From: a virus
Strand: one strand, 5' to 3'
DNA length: 46,614 bases
IMG/VR virus record: IMGVR_UViG_3300046535_000572
Location: 1-46,614 of that record
A program made the position numbers and the translations under genes. A model generated the notes under the pieces. The model made no database searches. It had not been told where the DNA came from and worked only from the letters and a program-made list of their open reading frames with translations. Below are positions 1 through 7,449 of the stretch, piece by piece; position 1 is the stretch's first letter; each line of letters starts with the position of its first letter.

Positions 1-127
1 GTTGTAGCGGCTTGATGCTGCCGGTCGAGATCACTCTGCTGCGCTTCATGCAGCCGATCGAGACCAGACTGACCGGCCTCGTGCATCTGATCCGCGCCTT
101 GCGCCAAATGATCCGACAACATGCCGA
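1..127. repeat. Terminal overlap of a circular contig, left copy
   Basis: Bases 1-127 are identical to 46488-46614, seen by direct reading. 127 is a common largest k-mer size in short-read assemblers, so this is most simply the overlap that closes a circular or circularly permuted genome. A true short direct terminal repeat is the alternative. The portal gene reads without interruption through the join, which supports closure. Confidence 0.95.
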
Positions 128-2666
128 CCCCCTTCATGACATGCCCGGTCATCACCTGATGATGCTGCGCCGCCATCTGGGTCATCGCCTGCGCATGATC
201 AGAATTGATCTTCGCCATATTCTGCGCGTGCTGCGCCGCCTGCGCTTGCGCCTGCAGAATCGTCTGCGCCTGCGCTTGCTGATTCTGCTGCGCGCCCTGA
301 TCCTGCTTCATCTGCGATTCAGCCATCGACTGCTGCGACTCTTGATCCTGCGCCTGACTGTCCTGCTGATCCTTCATCAGTTGCGACGCCAACTGCGCCA
401 ACGCGACGTGATGATCAATACCCGCCTGCTGGCCCTGAAGATCAAGCTTCTGCAAATCGACCGCCGTCTTGGCGTGAAGCTGAGTGTGCTTGAAGGCGTT
501 CTCGGTCTCGAGCCGCTGCGTGTCGAGATGCTGCTGCCCGACCGCCTTCGCGCCGTCCATCCGCACCTTCTCGAGCATCGCCTGCGCCGCCATCATCTGC
601 GCGTCGGGCTGCTTGGGCGCGCTCGTCAACGCCTGCATCGCCTGCGGATTCGGGGTCTTGAAATACCGCCCGACATTCTTCACGTTCGCGAGCGCGAGCA
701 TGTCGGTCATCGTGTTCAGCATCTCCTGCGGCCCGCAAATCGGGTTGCCCATCCCCATCTGCGCAACGATTGCCGTCTGATCCTGCTTGATCCCCGACAA
801 CGCCATCATCCGCACCATGTCGCTCCCCTTGCCAAGGTTCGCGTTGACCTCGACCGCCATCGAAGCATCGAAGGTCGAGGTGTCAAAAGGAGTAAACTTG
901 CCGTTGATGCGCAGCATCCGCGGCGGACAGGGGTTCTCGCAGATTTCGTTATAAAGCCCGACAAACAGATCCTTGAAACCGGTCTCGCAGAGCACGCGCG
1001 CAACCAATTCAACCCGCTCCTGCGCACCGTTGACGATCGCCTCGACCCCAATCTGGGTCGAACTCTGCAGCGCCTTCGGATCGAGCCCCTTCGCCGCGTC
1101 ACTGAGCCCCGTCCGCCGCGCCAACGTATCGTTGAGCGCATCGATGATCGGCATCGCCTGCTGACCGACAAACGGCGTCGAAGTGAACATCACGCTCGCG
1201 CTCGGATCGCCGCGAGTCCGAATGACAGCACCCAAATCGTCGTTGAGCGCGTCGTCGAGATTCACCATCAATTCGTTGACCACCGTCTTCGGATTGATGC
1301 TCTCGGCGAGACTGTCGAGCACGCCCCGCATCATGCCCGTCTTAATCTTCTGAATGTCGGAGGTGTAATCGGTGATCGAGTCGCCGACGATGGTGTGCGA
1401 AATCGGATCGCAGCTGAAGAGCGCGAACTTGACCCGATTCGCCTCCTCGTCATGCACGACCTTATGATTCTCGCCCATGGTGCAGATGTAACGAAGCTCG
1501 GGCTGACCGTCTCCGTTCTGATCGGCCTTGATGTACCACTCCCCGTAGAGCACTCCGTCGCCGACCCGCGTCGACATCACCCGGCCAGGATTGCGAAGCT
1601 GCGCCTCCTGCGTAAACTCGTTGATCTCCGTGCTCTGAATGAACTCCTCGCAATCCTCACGCGAATAACCCATCGCGATCATCTCATCGACCGGCACCAG
1701 CCGCTCGTGGCCGACGATCCGTGAGTCACGGAAACTACGCGCGTAACGATCAAGCCTCATCTCCTCCGGCGGCACCCCCGCCACCTTGGTCAGCGGCTTG
1801 TTCAGCTCGAACCGAATGATCACCTCGTCGTATGTCGGCGGTGGTGGCGGAGGCGGACCCGGCGGAAGTGGAGCCATCGCGCCCGCCGGCGGCCCGGTAG
1901 GCGGCCCCATAGACGGCCCTGGCATCGGCGACGGTGGCGGAGCGGCCGAGACGGGCGACGGCGGCATAGGCGGCGGCGCAGGCAATTGAGGCATCTGGCT
2001 CGGAACCGGCCGCCCTAACTTGATCACCTTGGCAGTCGGATTCTGCATGATCACCTGCTGAATCTGCTCCGCCGTCACGTTTGTGAACCGCTTGCGAACC
2101 GTCTCCCTGTTCTCGTCCGTCCACCATTTCACAAACCCCGTCCGAATCGTCAGCGCATCCTTCAGCGCCCCGTAAAGCACCAGGAAACCAGGATTGTCGC
2201 ACCAGAAAACATAATTGACATAATTGGTCGCCTGCTCGGCCTGGTCGACCTCGTCCTGACTCCGCGGCACCAAATAAACCGGACTCTCGCTGGCCCCAAA
2301 CAAACGGATCAGCGCCGGCATCATCAGCATGATCGCGTCGCGAACGTCCGTCGACACGTAAGTGCTGCGATTGGCGGTTTCCTTGTTGTCGCCAACCATC
2401 TCGTTATAGGGCGTGTTCGGCTGAACCGTCGTCGTCGCCCCATTCGAGGTCGCACCGCTGGCCTCGAGCTTGGGCAAATAGCCGTAATAAAAATTCTGCG
2501 CCTCGTCGCGAGCGCCAGCAAGAGTATCGGACTCGTAACTGCGCGAGTCCGATATCATCGCCTGAATGTAGTCGTTGTAACTCTCGGGATCGGAGGGATC
2601 GTAGGAGCCCGAATTGCCGCCGCCGCGGTCCTCCTTATAGCTCGCGAACAACCGCTCCATCGCCAT
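1..2666 (-). CDS. Portal protein, N-terminal 888 codons (continues at 46487)
   Basis: The portal forms the dodecameric ring at the capsid vertex through which DNA is packaged and ejected. The minus-strand frame is open from ATG 2666 to base 1 and continues from 46487 to a TGA at 46424-46426, giving 909 residues in all. This is long for a podovirus portal. The N-terminus is acidic (KEDRGGG, YDPSDPESYNDYI), and a region around residues 95-155 (NRSTYVSTDVRDAIMLMMPALIRLF) is typical of P22/T7-like head-tail connectors. Residues about 219-278 form an unusual proline/glycine/methionine-rich insertion ending in seven prolines. The C-terminal 200 residues are very rich in Q, A and H and probably form the helical barrel. 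The start follows directly on the HNH stop (TAG-ATG). Position after the terminase and before the scaffold fits a portal. Assignment is by pattern and synteny. Confidence 0.9.
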   Translation of the reverse strand, partial: MAMERLFASYKEDRGGGNSGSYDPSDPESYNDYIQAMISDSRSYESDTLAGARDEAQNFYYGYLPKLEASGATSNGATTTVQPNTPYNEMVGDNKETANRSTYVSTDVRDAIMLMMPALIRLFGASESPVYLVPRSQDEVDQAEQATNYVNYVFWCDNPGFLVLYGALKDALTIRTGFVKWWTDENRETVRKRFTNVTAEQIQQVIMQNPTAKVIKLGRPVPSQMPQLPAPPPMPPSPVSAAPPPSPMPGPSMGPPTGPPAGAMAPLPPGPPPPPPPTYDEVIIRFELNKPLTKVAGVPPEEMRLDRYARSFRDSRIVGHERLVPVDEMIAMGYSREDCEEFIQSTEINEFTQEAQLRNPGRVMSTRVGDGVLYGEWYIKADQNGDGQPELRYICTMGENHKVVHDEEANRVKFALFSCDPISHTIVGDSITDYTSDIQKIKTGMMRGVLDSLAESINPKTVVNELMVNLDDALNDDLGAVIRTRGDPSASVMFTSTPFVGQQAMPIIDALNDTLARRTGLSDAAKGLDPKALQSSTQIGVEAIVNGAQERVELVARVLCETGFKDLFVGLYNEICENPCPPRMLRINGKFTPFDTSTFDASMAVEVNANLGKGSDMVRMMALSGIKQDQTAIVAQMGMGNPICGPQEMLNTMTDMLALANVKNVGRYFKTPNPQAMQALTSAPKQPDAQMMAAQAMLEKVRMDGAKAVGQQHLDTQRLETENAFKHTQLHAKTAVDLQKLDLQGQQAGIDHHVALAQLASQLMKDQQDSQAQDQESQQSMAESQMKQDQGAQQNQQAQAQTILQAQAQAAQHAQNMAKINSDHAQAMTQMAAQHHQVMTGHVMKGVGMLSDHLAQGADQMHEAGQSGLDRLHEAQQSDLDRQHQAAT

Positions 2667-3032
2667 CTAGGCTATCCTTCGCCGGCCCGCGTGCATTTTA
2701 CGCGCTCTCTTCAGGCGCTGCTCAAGAGGCTCGTCCAACCTATTCTCTCGCGCAGTCCCCCAACGCAGATGACGCGGCTCAACACAAATTCCGCCGACGC
2801 ATCCATTCGGCGTATCATGAAGCGCCTGATGCTCCGGCGTCGGGGGTGGACCGTATGTTTCCTCGCAAATGAGACGAGGTACGGTCACGGCGCTCGAAAT
2901 CATCTTGCCTGTCGTTATCCGAACTATGGGCCGGTCATTCTGACGGCCCCGCACGGCTCCCGTCCAAATCAGACAGCCCGTATTCGGCTCTGGGATCCAC
3001 TTATCAAAATGCTCTTCAAGCAATGCGAGCAA
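2667..3032 (-). CDS. HNH endonuclease (HNH_3-like)
   Basis: Probable small homing-type HNH nuclease of about 121 residues. It shows the family layout: a W-x-P-x-x-x-x-GC-x-x-W-TGA segment near the N-terminus, then ALHDTPNGC, CVEPRHLRWGT and REN, which correspond to the H-x-C-D-N-x-x-C-x-NP-x-H-L-x-x-GT-x-x-EN signature. The open frame extends to 3134, but that would overlap the lysozyme by 119 bp. I prefer TTG at 3032, which follows GGGAGA (3046-3041) at normal spacing. The stop (TAG 2667-2669) abuts the portal ATG. Insertion between lysozyme and portal looks like a mobile free-standing nuclease. Confidence 0.8.
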   Translation of the reverse strand: MLALLEEHFDKWIPEPNTGCLIWTGAVRGRQNDRPIVRITTGKMISSAVTVPRLICEETYGPPPTPEHQALHDTPNGCVGGICVEPRHLRWGTARENRLDEPLEQRLKRARKMHAGRRRIA

Positions 3033-3495
3033 TGTAGGGTTCTCCCTTGGCGAAATCGTGAGCTTCGCCCTTACGCCTAGGGATAATTTCAGGAGGTTTC
3101 GACCACCACAACATCGCCTCCGGAACGCCAGCATAATCCTTGGCGTTCAATCGCGCCAGAGCCGTCGATCCCGCAAATTGCGTCGTCCCGATGTTGAACA
3201 AGAAACTGCACAACGCATCCCACTCACGCTGATGCATCGGCACATGAATCAACGGCAAAGCCTCCTTGCGAAAACGCACGTTGTCGGCGCGGAAAATCGT
3301 GTGCGCCTGACCCTCCGTAATCACCATCCCCTGCTTGACCTTCGGCGGCCCCGCAGCACTCGTGTGACCAATCCCAATCGTCAAAACGCCGACCGAGTCG
3401 AGGTAAGCCGTAAGCTCACACCCCTCCCGGTCGGCGATAACGTCAACCCCCGCCTGTGACAGACGCAACTTACTCGGAGGTAGACGATCCATCAT
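3016..3495 (-). CDS. GH24 phage lysozyme (endolysin)
   Basis: Muramidase of 159 residues that cleaves the peptidoglycan glycan strand for host lysis. The T4-lysozyme-type catalytic triad is visible: E24 in REGC, D33 in AYLDSVG and T39 in LTIGIGHT, with the E-8-D-5-T spacing of the family. The helical segment ALCSFLFNIGTTQFAGST and the RRKGEAHDF motif near the C-terminus also match. There is no N-terminal signal or SAR segment, so a holin is needed for export; candidates lie at 42760-43313, far downstream in the same operon. The start (ATGATGGAT) overlaps the end of the upstream gene by 26 bp. Confidence 0.93.
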   Translation of the reverse strand: MMDRLPPSKLRLSQAGVDVIADREGCELTAYLDSVGVLTIGIGHTSAAGPPKVKQGMVITEGQAHTIFRADNVRFRKEALPLIHVPMHQREWDALCSFLFNIGTTQFAGSTALARLNAKDYAGVPEAMLWWSKPPEIIPRRKGEAHDFAKGEPYIARIA

Positions 3496-3694
3496 TGACC
3501 TTCGGCTCGTTCATGAATTGCAGCTCGGCCTCGAGCGCGACAAGACCCTTCTTCACCGGATCCCAACGAACGTCGGAGCGGGCGCTGATGAGATGAAGCG
3601 CCTCGCGCACAAATTGCTCGGGCTCATCCATCTCAATCTGATGCTCGAGATTCTTGACCATCCTCTCCGCTCCCTTCGGCATGTCATCGCTCAT
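3470..3694 (-). CDS. Small hypothetical protein between TerL and lysozyme
   Basis: 74 residues starting MSDDMPKGAERMVKNLEHQ; acidic and probably helical. ATG 3694 overlaps the TerL stop (ATGA), so translation is coupled. The open frame extends upstream to 3781, but that part lies inside the TerL coding sequence. I do not recognise a family. Position suggests an accessory packaging or lysis protein, but nothing in the sequence proves this. Confidence 0.75.
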   Translation of the reverse strand: MSDDMPKGAERMVKNLEHQIEMDEPEQFVREALHLISARSDVRWDPVKKGLVALEAELQFMNEPKVNDGSSTSE

Positions 3695-5013
3695 ATCAAG
3701 CCCCGTATATGCCGACGCAACCGCCCCACCGCCCCATACTTGCCACCAAACCCACCCGATATCAACGGAATCCCTACACAACCCGTCCGGAAAGCGTCCG
3801 CAGCATCCTCGCTCTCGTCCGCAACCGCCTGACCATGCTTGTTCTTGCGATACGAGCGAAGTCTCGCGAGTCCCTTCCGACAGGCGTCGGCATCAAACCA
3901 CGATATCCCTAAACACCCCCGCGTCGCCGTAATCCCATCCTCCGTGCTGTGATTCGGCACCTTGATCACCGGCTCCGGCAACAGTGAACTGAGTTCATGA
4001 CGCCGACTGTGCCCCGTCGACAATTCCCTCACCTCAACATCATGCGGCAGAAGATGAGCCCGGTACTGGAAACCCCCCGCCTTCGCCTTGAGAGCCAGCA
4101 GCTCCGCATAATGGCTCAGAGACTTCCCCGTCCCCTCAATATAATCGATCCAGTGAATCTCCCGCCCCGCAAGCTGAAACAACCAAATGCACTGAAGATG
4201 CCGAATGCCAAGATCCCAGCTGGTGATCACACCGGTATTCAAGTCAGGAGAGACCTTGGTGACCCGATTCTGCATCTGAAGAGCGTTCAAAGCCTCCTGG
4301 TAATACGCCCCCTCAACAGGGGCCTGGAAAGAACACAGCATCTCCCGCGCAAACTCGTCAGGACTCATGTCCCGCCGCATCTCCTCAACCTCCTCTGGGT
4401 TGAGAGCGGAGGTGCCCGTGTCCGTCACCGGAATGTCAAATACCGCCCAAGCCGGATCATCGTCCGCCTTCAACTTCAGCGCATGGAAATGATCCTCGCC
4501 CGCAGCAGTACCGCTGACAATCGCAAAACCCCGGTAATCAGCCAGGCAAGGCCGAACCACCGAGGTGAAAGCACTAGGGTGAAGCAAAGGGTACTCGTCC
4601 AAAACAGCGCCATCGAGGTAGATACCCCGCATCCGTTCATACGCAAGAGCCCCACCATAAAGACGGATCTGGCTTTGATTAGGTAACGTAACACTCAGCT
4701 CCCCCTCCATGTAGCGGATGCCGGGAATGTTGGCGGTGTAATGCTTGAGATAACCCCATACGAGATCCTTGGCAGCATCGAAGGATGGACCGATGTAAGC
4801 GTAACGCGGCGGAGGAGTAATTCTAGGATTGACGTTGGCGGCCCGTATAAGCTGATTGACCAACGCAACCGTCTTCCCCGCCCGCCGATGCGCAACAACA
4901 AATATCCACCGCGCGGATGTCGCATGAAGAGATACGAAATGCGGCCGAGGTCGATAAGGAACACGTACTCGCGTCTCCCCCTCGACGGTGTCGGCGTGTG
5001 AAACATCAGTCAT
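3691..5013 (-). CDS. terL: Terminase large subunit
   Basis: ATPase and nuclease motor that packages DNA into the prohead, 440 residues. Walker A is AHRRAGKT (about residues 41-48), and Walker B is GAVLDEYP with D138-E139. A coupling motif, IVSGTAAGED, follows. The C-terminal RNase H-like nuclease has its first acidic residue in ITSWDLG (D256), a second in LLPHDVEV, and a late one in SEDAADAFR. I chose ATG 5013 because it overlaps the TerS stop by 8 bp; an upstream in-frame start at 5049 would overlap TerS by 44 bp. The gene ends in ATGA with the next gene. Confidence 0.96.
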   Translation of the reverse strand: MTDVSHADTVEGETRVRVPYRPRPHFVSLHATSARWIFVVAHRRAGKTVALVNQLIRAANVNPRITPPPRYAYIGPSFDAAKDLVWGYLKHYTANIPGIRYMEGELSVTLPNQSQIRLYGGALAYERMRGIYLDGAVLDEYPLLHPSAFTSVVRPCLADYRGFAIVSGTAAGEDHFHALKLKADDDPAWAVFDIPVTDTGTSALNPEEVEEMRRDMSPDEFAREMLCSFQAPVEGAYYQEALNALQMQNRVTKVSPDLNTGVITSWDLGIRHLQCIWLFQLAGREIHWIDYIEGTGKSLSHYAELLALKAKAGGFQYRAHLLPHDVEVRELSTGHSRRHELSSLLPEPVIKVPNHSTEDGITATRGCLGISWFDADACRKGLARLRSYRKNKHGQAVADESEDAADAFRTGCVGIPLISGGFGGKYGAVGRLRRHIRGLI

Positions 5014-5488
5014 CGTGCTCAATCGCCGGAGACGGCTCGGGACCGTCATCCCAGCTGATCACAATCCGCTGCGGTCCCGCTATGTTCAGAGTGGGCTGAG
5101 AATTCTGCTGGGAAGGAGCAAGCGGATGACTCCGAAATGCCTCAGACCGTATCACCTGCGCGCTCGCCCACTCCCGCCGACGATTGTCCGGATCATCAAA
5201 AGCGCTTATCACCTGCTTCAAAACCCTGTCATTGAGAAGAGCAACTAACTCCTTGTGAAGACGGGTGAGGCGGGGGGATCTGTCTATCATCCGCTGTAAC
5301 TTCAGGCTGGGAATCCTCAGCCGGGAAGCAGCATCATCAACCACGCCCTTGTCCAGATATAAGGCCGTCGCAGCCTCCTCCACATCTACAGGGATATGAA
5401 CAGGACGGCTTTCGTATGGGTAATACGGAAGTGGGAGAAATTCTTCGTCTATCTCGTTTGGCATGTGAAATAGGGTAGCACGATTCAT
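5006..5488 (-). CDS. terS: Probable terminase small subunit
   Basis: 160 residues; first gene of the leftward late operon and directly upstream of TerL. A central segment (ATALYLDKGVVDDAASRLR, then IPSLKLQRMIDRSPRLTRL) looks like a helix-turn-helix of the small terminase DNA-recognition type. The C-terminus is disordered and polar. The start is uncertain: ATG 5488 and ATG 5464 are both possible and neither has a clear Shine-Dalgarno sequence. The function rests on the HTH and position, since small terminases are poorly conserved. Confidence 0.72.
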   Translation of the reverse strand: MNRATLFHMPNEIDEEFLPLPYYPYESRPVHIPVDVEEAATALYLDKGVVDDAASRLRIPSLKLQRMIDRSPRLTRLHKELVALLNDRVLKQVISAFDDPDNRRREWASAQVIRSEAFRSHPLAPSQQNSQPTLNIAGPQRIVISWDDGPEPSPAIEHDD

Positions 5489-5713
5489 TGCGGGGCGACA
5501 CCCCCGGTTCCGGTACTGAGGAGAGCCTAGGGGAGGGGGGGGCTCGAAGCGATCGCCAATAGAGCGCCGACCGACGCGCGCCGCGGCGATCTCGGAGCGC
5601 GCCGACTGCGGTTTGTTCGCGGCCCGCGCCTGCCGATGTGATGACTAGGCAGGGAACCACATTGTCCGCGCAACGCCTAGCAAACACTGGGCTTCGCGTT
5701 CGACGGCGCGGCG

Positions 5714-5737
5714 ATGTACCAACGAATGTACCAACGA
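5714..5737. repeat. 12-bp perfect tandem repeat in the control region
   Basis: ATGTACCAACGA occurs twice head to tail (5714-5725 and 5726-5737). Two adjacent identical sites in a divergent promoter region suggest a protein-binding site, either an operator or a short iteron-like element. Confidence 0.7.
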
Positions 5738-5751
5738 ACGCGATAGGCTGG

Positions 5752-5786
5752 CGATTGTGTAACTAAGGACTTGACAAGCACAATCG
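5752..5786. promoter_or_regulatory. Inverted repeat overlapping the first early promoter
   Basis: CGATTGTG at 5752-5759 is mirrored by CACAATCG at 5779-5786. The -35 box TTGACA (5771-5776) lies between the arms, so a dimeric regulator bound here could block the promoter. This is an operator candidate by geometry only. Confidence 0.5.
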
Positions 5787-5806
5787 TAGGACCATATCCT
5801 TGTCAT
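5771..5806 (+). promoter_or_regulatory. Early promoter P1 (TTGACA ... TAGGACCATAT ... TGTCAT)
   Basis: A perfect -35 TTGACA is followed by TAGGACCATATCCTTGTCAT (5787-5806). The same 20-base block, as TAGGACYAWATYCYTGTCAT, recurs at 7184 and 8137, in each case 10-12 bases after TTGACA. The A+T core CATAT/CTAAAT is the likely -10 region. Serves the gene at 5854. Confidence 0.7.
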
Positions 5807-5853
5807 GCGCCATGGGCGGACTAATGGATCATTGCCAACGAAAGGGACATGCC

Positions 5854-6207
5854 ATGACAGCCAAACCATTCTCATTCGACGATCTGCCGATCATCGACGG
5901 CAAGAGAGTCGAGCCTGAAGCTTGGGGCCCGCGCTATTCCAAACCGCCAAAGGCCTCGCCGGCCAAACCCCGCGGACTCGATCCTTGGCCGACCAATTGC
6001 GCCAGCGGTCAAAAGTACGATTTTGACGCCGCGAAGCATCGGGCCAAGCTCAAAGCCGAGTTTGCAGCCGCCGCCGCCGCCGATCGCCGGGCCTGGGCGA
6101 CGGGCCAGGCGATCGCCGCGGCGTACGAGCGTGCTATGGCGGCGAAAAAGGCAGCTGGCAAACCTCACTACGTTTTGCGTGACGGGGCATGGCGGCTGGC
6201 CGCCTGA
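5854..6207 (+). CDS. First early protein, hypothetical
   Basis: 117 residues. The N-terminus is polar (MTAKPFSFDDLPIIDGKRVEP), the middle is very alanine-rich and helical (FAAAAAADRRAWATGQAIAA), and the C-terminus is short and basic (KPHYVLRDGAWRLAA). No family recognised. The start follows AAAGGGACATGCC, a copy of the shared start-site module. Being the first gene behind P1 and followed by its own terminator, it is probably strongly and immediately expressed, as host-takeover proteins often are; that role is inference. Confidence 0.82.
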   Translation: MTAKPFSFDDLPIIDGKRVEPEAWGPRYSKPPKASPAKPRGLDPWPTNCASGQKYDFDAAKHRAKLKAEFAAAAAADRRAWATGQAIAAAYERAMAAKKAAGKPHYVLRDGAWRLAA

Positions 6208-6233
6208 CCTTCTGAAACCAAGAATTAGCATTG

Positions 6234-6255
6234 AGGGCCTTCGCGGGCCCTTTTT
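6234..6255 (+). terminator. Rho-independent terminator after the first early gene
   Basis: AGGGCC (6235-6239 region), loop TTCGCG, GGCCCT and then a run of Ts (6251-6255). The stem is perfect and GC-rich. It isolates the 5854 gene from the regulator downstream. Confidence 0.85.
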
Positions 6256-6285
6256 GCTGTCTGCCTCATGTAAAGATGCTATGTC

Positions 6286-6427
6286 GATTTTCGGTCAGAC
6301 AGTTCGTTCGAATATCGCTCATGTACCCTCTTTAGCATTCTCTAGGCCCTTGGAACAAAACGTGAACCGGACACATTCTCTCATGCGCGTAAGTTGACAA
6401 ATCGAACGAACTACCTTACCGAAAATC
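6286..6427. promoter_or_regulatory. Pair of 26-bp inverted repeats upstream of the HTH gene
   Basis: The left arm 6286-6311 and right arm 6402-6427 match as reverse complements at 23 of 26 positions. Shared blocks are TCGAACGAACT and ACCGAAAATC. The 90-bp spacer ends in TTGACA (6394-6399), three bases before the right arm. Two far-apart sites of this length fit repressor binding with DNA looping. The HTH gene immediately downstream is the obvious candidate regulator. Confidence 0.65.
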
Positions 6428-6429
6428 AA

Positions 6430-6451
6430 CTCTTAATTATAAGGTTAAGAG
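6430..6451. promoter_or_regulatory. A+T-rich inverted repeat in the HTH gene leader
   Basis: CTCTTAA (6430-6436) and TTAAGAG (6445-6451) flank TTATAAGG, about 22 bp before the ATG. It could be an operator or an mRNA hairpin close to the ribosome binding site AGAGGA. Confidence 0.5.
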
Positions 6452-6473
6452 GAAATTAAAAGAGGACTTGACA

Positions 6474-7169
6474 ATGTCAGAGCCATTCGATCCACTCAAA
6501 GCCTATGCTATTCTCAGGGCGGAGGCGCGCGAGCGACGCGGGCCGAAGCTGACGATCACGAACAAATATCACGCCTTTGCGTTGCTTCAATCGGGCGTTC
6601 CGCATGATGCTGTGGGCAAGATGTTCGGTTTATCAGGATCGTCAATTTCCCATCTTGCCAACTGCCTGAAGCGTGATCCCGGCAAAACGTGGCGTTACAC
6701 TGACGTATTCGTCGAGTGGCGGCGTCTGGGCCCTGACGCGTTCATGGCGGCCTATCTGACCGAAGAAAACTTCCTGAAGGCGCAGCGGCTGAAATACAAT
6801 GTTGACGACCTTGCGACGGACGATCGGACTCAGCTGCACTTGACATCAAATCCGCGCGCGGACTCGTGTTCCCATGCCCTCATAGGCTCGATTGACCTGG
6901 GCGACTGGACCGCGCGCATTGATTTTGTCGAGTGTGATCGCCCCGATATTCCCGCGGACAAGCGCGGCCCCATTGGCTGGCGTTATGCGCCCGCGGACGG
7001 CAATGGCGATCCTTCGGACCACTATGTGAGCATTGCCCCATATGATGAGCCCACACGCGCCGACGGCGTGTGGATGCCATGGCGTACGAGCGCCGACTGC
7101 TGCAATCACCTGCACCGTATGATGGGCCTTAAAAACCCTCGCCGCGGCCGCCCTCGCAACCACACTTGA
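6474..7169 (+). CDS. Helix-turn-helix DNA-binding regulator
   Basis: 231 residues. An HTH is visible near residues 32-65 (YHAFALLQSGVPHDAVGKMF then GLSGSSISHLANCLKRDP). The C-terminal half contains IDLGDWTARIDFVECDRPD and DGVWMPWRTSADCCNHLHRM, which I cannot assign, and the protein ends in an Arg-rich AT-hook-like PRRGRPRNHT. I chose ATG 6474 after AAGAGGA; a TTG six bases upstream is the other option. The two inverted repeats upstream suggest autoregulation. The stop codon overlaps the -35 box of promoter P2 (7166). Confidence 0.8.
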   Translation: MSEPFDPLKAYAILRAEARERRGPKLTITNKYHAFALLQSGVPHDAVGKMFGLSGSSISHLANCLKRDPGKTWRYTDVFVEWRRLGPDAFMAAYLTEENFLKAQRLKYNVDDLATDDRTQLHLTSNPRADSCSHALIGSIDLGDWTARIDFVECDRPDIPADKRGPIGWRYAPADGNGDPSDHYVSIAPYDEPTRADGVWMPWRTSADCCNHLHRMMGLKNPRRGRPRNHT

Positions 7170-7203
7170 CAAACCCGCAATCTTAGGACTAAATCCCTGT
7201 CAT
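7166..7203 (+). promoter_or_regulatory. Early promoter P2
   Basis: TTGACA (7166-7171) plus TAGGACTAAATCCCTGTCAT (7184-7203), with CTAAAT at 17-bp spacing as a -10 candidate. Same composite element as P1 and P3. The -35 box shares bases with the stop codon of the HTH gene. Confidence 0.7.
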
Positions 7204-7225
7204 GCGCATCGGGCGCATGACAGGG
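7195..7225 (+). promoter_or_regulatory. Perfect 13-bp hairpin in the leader behind P2
   Basis: CCCTGTCATGCGC (7195-7207), loop ATCGG, GCGCATGACAGGG (7213-7225). The second arm contains the only purine-rich stretch (ACAGGG) that could serve as ribosome binding site for ATG 7234, so the folded RNA would hide it. There is no T-run, so it is not a normal terminator. Either a DNA operator or an RNA switch. Confidence 0.7.
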
Positions 7226-7233
7226 AACATAAC

Positions 7234-7440
7234 ATGCTTATTCTAGGATGGACAACGAACGACCTGCGCGGGCGGAGGGCCTACGCCGCACTGTGGAGCA
7301 ACCACGACTCGCCGGCGCAGCGCGCAAGTGCAATGGATTACATTCAACGCCGCAAGCTTGAAAACGCCGTGCTTCGCTGGCGCGATGACAAAATGGAACT
7401 GGCCGAAGCCAAGCGGCAGATCATCAAATCCCTACTCTGA
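7234..7440 (+). CDS. Small hypothetical early protein
   Basis: 68 residues, MLILGWTTNDLRGRRAYAAL at the start, then a charged helical part (YIQRRKLENAVLRWRDDKME). No family recognised. It lies just after the P2 hairpin and 9 bp before the next start codon, so the two genes share a transcript. Confidence 0.75.
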   Translation: MLILGWTTNDLRGRRAYAALWSNHDSPAQRASAMDYIQRRKLENAVLRWRDDKMELAEAKRQIIKSLL

Positions 7441-7449
7441 GGACATGCC

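Larger units (their letters stand above)
5489..5853. promoter_or_regulatory. Divergent control region between late and early operons
   Basis: 365 bp without a convincing gene, lying between TerS (leftward) and the first early gene (rightward). It holds a GC-rich left half (5520-5620), a perfect 12-bp tandem repeat (5714-5737), an 8-bp inverted repeat (5752-5759 with 5779-5786) and a rightward promoter (5771). A late promoter for TerS must lie in the left half, but I see no clear sigma-70 match. The region is also a candidate for an origin or a packaging site. No tRNA cloverleaf was found. Confidence 0.75.

Noticed and set aside
1-127. Terminal repeats as genuine phage direct terminal repeats
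   Set aside because: Possible, but 127 is a common assembler k-mer size and the portal frame runs straight through, so an assembly overlap is the simpler explanation.
12-1724. 570-codon open frame on the plus strand, rich in R, L and H
   Set aside because: It is the antisense shadow of the portal gene. Its composition is arginine/leucine/histidine-biased, and the minus-strand frame has conserved portal features and correct gene junctions.
5620-5720. Possible tRNA in the divergent region (GCGTTCGACGGC resembles a T-loop)
   Set aside because: I could not form acceptor and anticodon stems around it on either strand.
6394-6422. TTGACA at 6394 as a fourth copy of the composite promoter
   Set aside because: The -35 box is perfect, but the TAGGAC...TGTCAT block is absent and no good -10 follows, so I list it only as part of the inverted-repeat region.
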